Assembly (NCBI GenBank): GCA_031425195.1
Contig: JANPIX010000010.1
Span: forward strand, 20,046 to 84,045
Length of the DNA: 64,000 bases
Origin: JANPIX01 sp031425195
Lineage (GTDB): Bacteria > Pseudomonadota > Alphaproteobacteria > Rhodobacterales > Rhodobacteraceae
Reading direction: 5' to 3'
This document shows positions 61,649-64,000 of the stretch, piece after piece (position 1 is the first letter of the stretch; each line of letters begins with the position of its first letter). Below the pieces are notes generated by a model. It made no database searches. It saw only the letters and a program-made list of their open reading frames with translations, and was not told the origin of the DNA. Position numbers and translations under genes: made by a program.

Positions 61649-62033
61649 TGGTGTCTCTCCGTTTGATCTACCAAATTGGCTTGGCAGAGGGGAAACGTCG
61701 CGGAGGATCAACTGGATGCATATGACAAGCGCGTTGGGCGGGCTTGACGAAGTTCAGCGCAACGCTAAGCCACGCAAGTTTCAGATTTCACCTCAAAATG
61801 GTGTTATCCGGCGTGATTGCACGTGATCAAGACCTGCCCCGCGGCCGGCCGATTTTTGCGGCAAAGCGGGTCTGTCTGCCTGTAGTAACGTGGCAGAGCG
61901 GCCAAAGTTGCACCAGCCAGACCATCGTCGCGGGAATTGTTACGAAACTCTGGCGCTAACGTGAGAAGAGTTGGTTGGACATAGCGCAGTTCTGCGGCAA
62001 AGTTTGCGTTGTATCATACCAAAAGGATTGCCC
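61649..62033. other. 385-base gap between the fasciclin gene and msrP
   Basis: Divergent regulatory region. It holds the ribosome site of the fasciclin gene, a weak ECF-type motif near the msrP side, and otherwise no gene, RNA or clear repeat that I can support. Short open frames here have no coding signal. Confidence 0.6.
61933..61960 (+). promoter_or_regulatory. Weak ECF-type motif upstream of msrP
   Basis: GGAATT (61933-61938), 16 bases, GCTAAC (61955-61960), ending 73 bases before the msrP ATG. The -35 part matches the two stronger sites well; the -10 part differs at its first two bases. Low confidence alone, of interest because of the others. Confidence 0.35.
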
Positions 62034-62948
62034 ATGCCCCCGCGCGACGCCACCCCCCTGACCCGTGCCGATGTGACGCCAAAGCATCTTTGGATGAACA
62101 GGCGGCACCTGCTATTGGCCGCAGGGTCAGCGCTTGTTGCGGCGCCGGGATTTGCGCAGGCGGTGAAAAGCCCGTTTTCGACAACGGAAGAGCCGAACAC
62201 GCTGGAAGACATTTCCAGCTACAACAACTTTTACGAATTCGGATACGGCAAGGAAGACCCGGCTGCCTATGCCGCATCGCTGACCACGACGCCGTGGTCG
62301 ATCGAGATTGGCGGGATGGTGGACACGCCGGGTACCTATGATCTGGCCGACATTCTTTCCCAGGTCACCATCGAAGAACGCATCTATCGTTTTCGCTGTG
62401 TGGAGGCATGGTCGATGATCGTGCCGTGGAACGGCTTTGAACTTGCAAGTCTGCTGAACCGGGTCGGGGTTCAGGCGGGCGCAAAGTTCGTCGCCTTTGA
62501 AACTGTGCTTCGCCCCGAAGAAATGCCGGGCCAGCAGACCAATGCGCTCGACTGGCCCTACCGCGAGGGGTTGCGGCTGGACGAGGCGATGCATCCTTTG
62601 ACCATTCTGGCCACGGGGTTGTATGGCGAACCGATGCCCAATCAGAACGGCGCGCCGATCCGGTTGGTGGTGCCGTGGAAATACGGGTTCAAGTCGATCA
62701 AAAGCATCGTGCGGATCAATCTGGTGGCCGAGATGCCGCAAACCACCTGGAACATGCAGAACGCGCAGGAGTACGGGTTTTATTCCAACGTCAATCCCGC
62801 CGTCGATCATCCAAGGTGGAGCCAGGCGAGCGAACGGCGGGTTGGAAGCGGGCTGTTCGGCGGGCGGATCGATACGCTGCCCTTCAACGGATACGCGGAT
62901 CAGGTGGCCTCGCTGTATGAAGGTCAGGACCTGACGGTGGATTTCTGA
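62034..62948 (+). CDS. msrP: Protein-methionine-sulfoxide reductase catalytic subunit MsrP
   Basis: Periplasmic molybdoenzyme that repairs oxidised methionines in exported proteins. The 304 residues have a Tat signal (MNRRHLLLAAGSALVAAPGFAQA, twin Arg 23-24). The Mo ligand Cys122 lies in YRFRCVEAWSMIVPW, and the conserved VPWKYGFKSIKSIVRI segment follows. The ATG at 62034 follows AAAAGGATTG. It overlaps msrQ by one base (TGATG). Electrons come from the MsrQ heme protein. Regulation by the nearby ECF pair is possible. Confidence 0.96.
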   Translation: MPPRDATPLTRADVTPKHLWMNRRHLLLAAGSALVAAPGFAQAVKSPFSTTEEPNTLEDISSYNNFYEFGYGKEDPAAYAASLTTTPWSIEIGGMVDTPGTYDLADILSQVTIEERIYRFRCVEAWSMIVPWNGFELASLLNRVGVQAGAKFVAFETVLRPEEMPGQQTNALDWPYREGLRLDEAMHPLTILATGLYGEPMPNQNGAPIRLVVPWKYGFKSIKSIVRINLVAEMPQTTWNMQNAQEYGFYSNVNPAVDHPRWSQASERRVGSGLFGGRIDTLPFNGYADQVASLYEGQDLTVDF

Positions 62949-63559
62949 TGCTGGCCGACCGCATCAATGGTTACGCCCGCCGTGTGCCGCCTTGGGCCGT
63001 CTATATTGCCGGGGGTGTGCCGTTGTTCTTTCTGGTGGCGCAGGCGGTGACGGGGGGGCTTGGTGCCGACCCGGTCAAGGCGCTGGAACGCACACTTGGC
63101 CTTCACGCGCTTCAATTCCTGATCGCCACGCTGTGCGTCACGCCGCTGCGCCGCTATGCGGGGATCAGCCTGCTGCGGTTTCGTCGGGCGCTGGGTCTTT
63201 TGACCTTCTGGTACGCGGCACTGCATCTGACGGTGTGGGTCACGCTTGATCTTGCGTTCCGCTGGGGCGAGATCGGGGCCGATCTGGTGAAGCGTCCCTA
63301 TATCATCGTGGGGATGGTGGCGTTTGTGATCTTGCTGGCGCTGGCGGTGACTTCGAACGGCTGGTCCATCCGCCGGTTTGGCGTGCTGTGGCAAAGGTTG
63401 CACCGGTTCGTCTATCTGGCCGCCGGGCTGGGTGCGGTGCATTTCATCATGCAGTCAAAGGTCTGGACGACGGAACTTGTCGTCTACAGCGGTGTTATTG
63501 CCCTGTTGCTGGCCTTGCGACTCGTCCCACGGCGCGCGCGAAAGCCGGTAACCGCCTGA
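62948..63559 (+). CDS. msrQ: Heme-binding membrane subunit MsrQ
   Basis: Quinol-linked cytochrome b-type protein that passes electrons to MsrP. The 203 residues have six membrane helices and the conserved helix His residues: GLHALQF, AALHLTVWV, RLHRFVYLAAGLGAVHFIM. The start ATG overlaps the msrP stop. After the gene about 50 bases without a hairpin lead into the palindromes ahead of the rRNA-type promoter. Confidence 0.94.
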   Translation: MLADRINGYARRVPPWAVYIAGGVPLFFLVAQAVTGGLGADPVKALERTLGLHALQFLIATLCVTPLRRYAGISLLRFRRALGLLTFWYAALHLTVWVTLDLAFRWGEIGADLVKRPYIIVGMVAFVILLALAVTSNGWSIRRFGVLWQRLHRFVYLAAGLGAVHFIMQSKVWTTELVVYSGVIALLLALRLVPRRARKPVTA

Positions 63560-63620
63560 TCGCCCCGTCGGATGATGCCGCCGCGCACAATTCGATGCCG
63601 GGCAGGGGGGATTTAGTTGC

Positions 63621-63653
63621 ACATGTTGCGCCAATCGCAACATGTTGCGCAAC
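63621..63653. repeat. Nested palindromes and direct repeat upstream of the rRNA-type promoter
   Basis: ACATGTTGCG occurs at 63621-63630 and 63640-63649 (19 bases apart). The second copy lies in the perfect 14-bp palindrome CGCAACATGTTGCG (63636-63649), which itself overlaps the palindrome GTTGCGCAAC (63644-63653). The block ends 4 bases before the candidate -35. Confidence 0.7.
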
Positions 63654-63656
63654 TTT

Positions 63657-63685
63657 ATGAAATCGCCAAAAAAACGTCATATAAG
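63657..63685 (+). promoter_or_regulatory. Candidate promoter of the rRNA operon
   Basis: ATGAAA (63657-63662), 17 bases, TATAAG (63680-63685). The -10 is strong. A7-C and G-T7 tracts (63668-63675, 63687-63694) flank the -10 as inverted repeats. Confidence 0.5.
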
Positions 63686-64000
63686 TGTTTTTTTCCTCTT
63701 GCGGCCACGGAGTTCAATTCGTAAACACCCCTCACCGAAGACGGGAAGCGAAGACGCGGAACGGAAGCGGGGGCGGCGGCGAAGACCACCGCAAGACAAT
63801 CTGGAGGCAAGGCGGTTCGGTGCGCTGGTTATTCTGGCGGACGGTGCCTTTTGTTTCTGCGCTCTTTGAATCTGTTGGTTATGAAGGGATATGCGGGCGG
63901 TTTGGGCGCATCGGCGTTTGACTGTTTTGCATATCGACCTGTTAGGGAAGCGGCGGCGACGTTTGTGGACCGATGATACAGGTGTCAGCTTCACTGTCTT
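63686..64000 (+). ncRNA. Leader of a probable rRNA operon (16S gene lies beyond the window)
   Basis: No protein gene is supported in the last 440 bases. The stretch TGCGCTCTTTGAA (63858-63870) resembles an rRNA boxA antitermination element. The following GAAGGGATATGCGGGCGG (63883-63900) and the end GTGTCAGCTTCACTG resemble, from memory, the spacer just upstream of 16S rRNA in Rhodobacterales, where an RNase III processing stem forms. The 16S start itself is not in view, so this remains an inference. Confidence 0.6.

Noticed and set aside
61744..61959. 71-codon plus-strand frame in the fasciclin-msrP gap
   Set aside because: No ribosome site, atypical composition and it covers the candidate msrP promoter.
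63677..63994. Small frames on both strands in the last 400 bases
   Set aside because: The region looks like an rRNA leader; the translations are Arg-rich and without start signals.

Overview
The window is about 62% G+C chromosomal DNA from an alphaproteobacterium, most likely a Rhodobacterales member of the roseobacter group. The evidence is the gene content and order (rimP-nusA-ylxR-infB, lepB-rnc, msrPQ, paired yjbH/yjbF, a roseobacter-type rRNA leader) and very dense packing with many ATGA, GTGA and TGATG stop/start overlaps. No tRNA, insertion sequence, prophage or CRISPR array was found. Almost everything is core or stable accessory chromosome; one short AT-rich gene near 46.3-46.9 kb looks foreign.

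Layout. 0-8.4 kb: translation and transcription core on the minus strand (rimP-nusA-ylxR-infB, then lepB and the start of rnc, which runs off the left edge), a proline iminopeptidase and, divergently, ubiG. 8.4-18.3 kb: a D-xylose locus. The binding protein, permease, single-domain ATPase, xylulokinase and isomerase genes run on the minus strand; a ROK repressor gene is divergent; an aldo-keto reductase and a glutathionyl-hydroquinone reductase follow the isomerase. 18.3-24.8 kb: tamA-tamB and a YihY-family membrane protein. 24.8-31.6 kb: an exopolysaccharide locus (small exported protein, yjbF, yjbH, a CapD-type dehydratase, a sugar-phosphate transferase, an epimerase). It runs on upstream into marR, a nitrilase-family gene, grxC and comF. 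33.9-38 kb: a methyltransferase-like gene, hemH, and two L,D-transpeptidases flanking a CAP-domain lipoprotein. 38-46.3 kb: an rRNA m5U methyltransferase, two ABC exporter half-transporters, the CCA-adding enzyme, two Nudix proteins and Hsp33. 47-49 kb: a divergent signalling pair (receiver-PP2C phosphatase and a stand-alone HPt protein). 49-55 kb: SPFH/NfeD pair, a DMT transporter, a Nudix protein, pyrF, an RTX protein and two less-known genes. 55-57.8 kb: clpB behind a clear heat-shock promoter. 57.8-63.6 kb: an ECF sigma/anti-sigma pair surrounded by a frameshifted lipoprotein gene, a fasciclin-RTX fusion, a fasciclin protein and msrPQ. 63.6-64 kb: promoter and leader of what is very probably an rRNA operon whose 16S gene begins just past the window.

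The less ordinary signals are regulatory. A GGAAT-N16-CGTA motif lies upstream of the ECF sigma gene and of the frameshifted lipoprotein gene, with a weaker copy before msrP, which suggests a local oxidative-damage regulon. A five-unit array of GTATGCA/GTATTCA boxes with exact 11-bp spacing sits between two convergent cell-envelope genes. An intrinsic-terminator hairpin lies directly before rimP, where it may attenuate the nusA operon. Nested palindromes lie just upstream of the candidate rRNA promoter. These were read by eye; none has been tested by genome-wide search.
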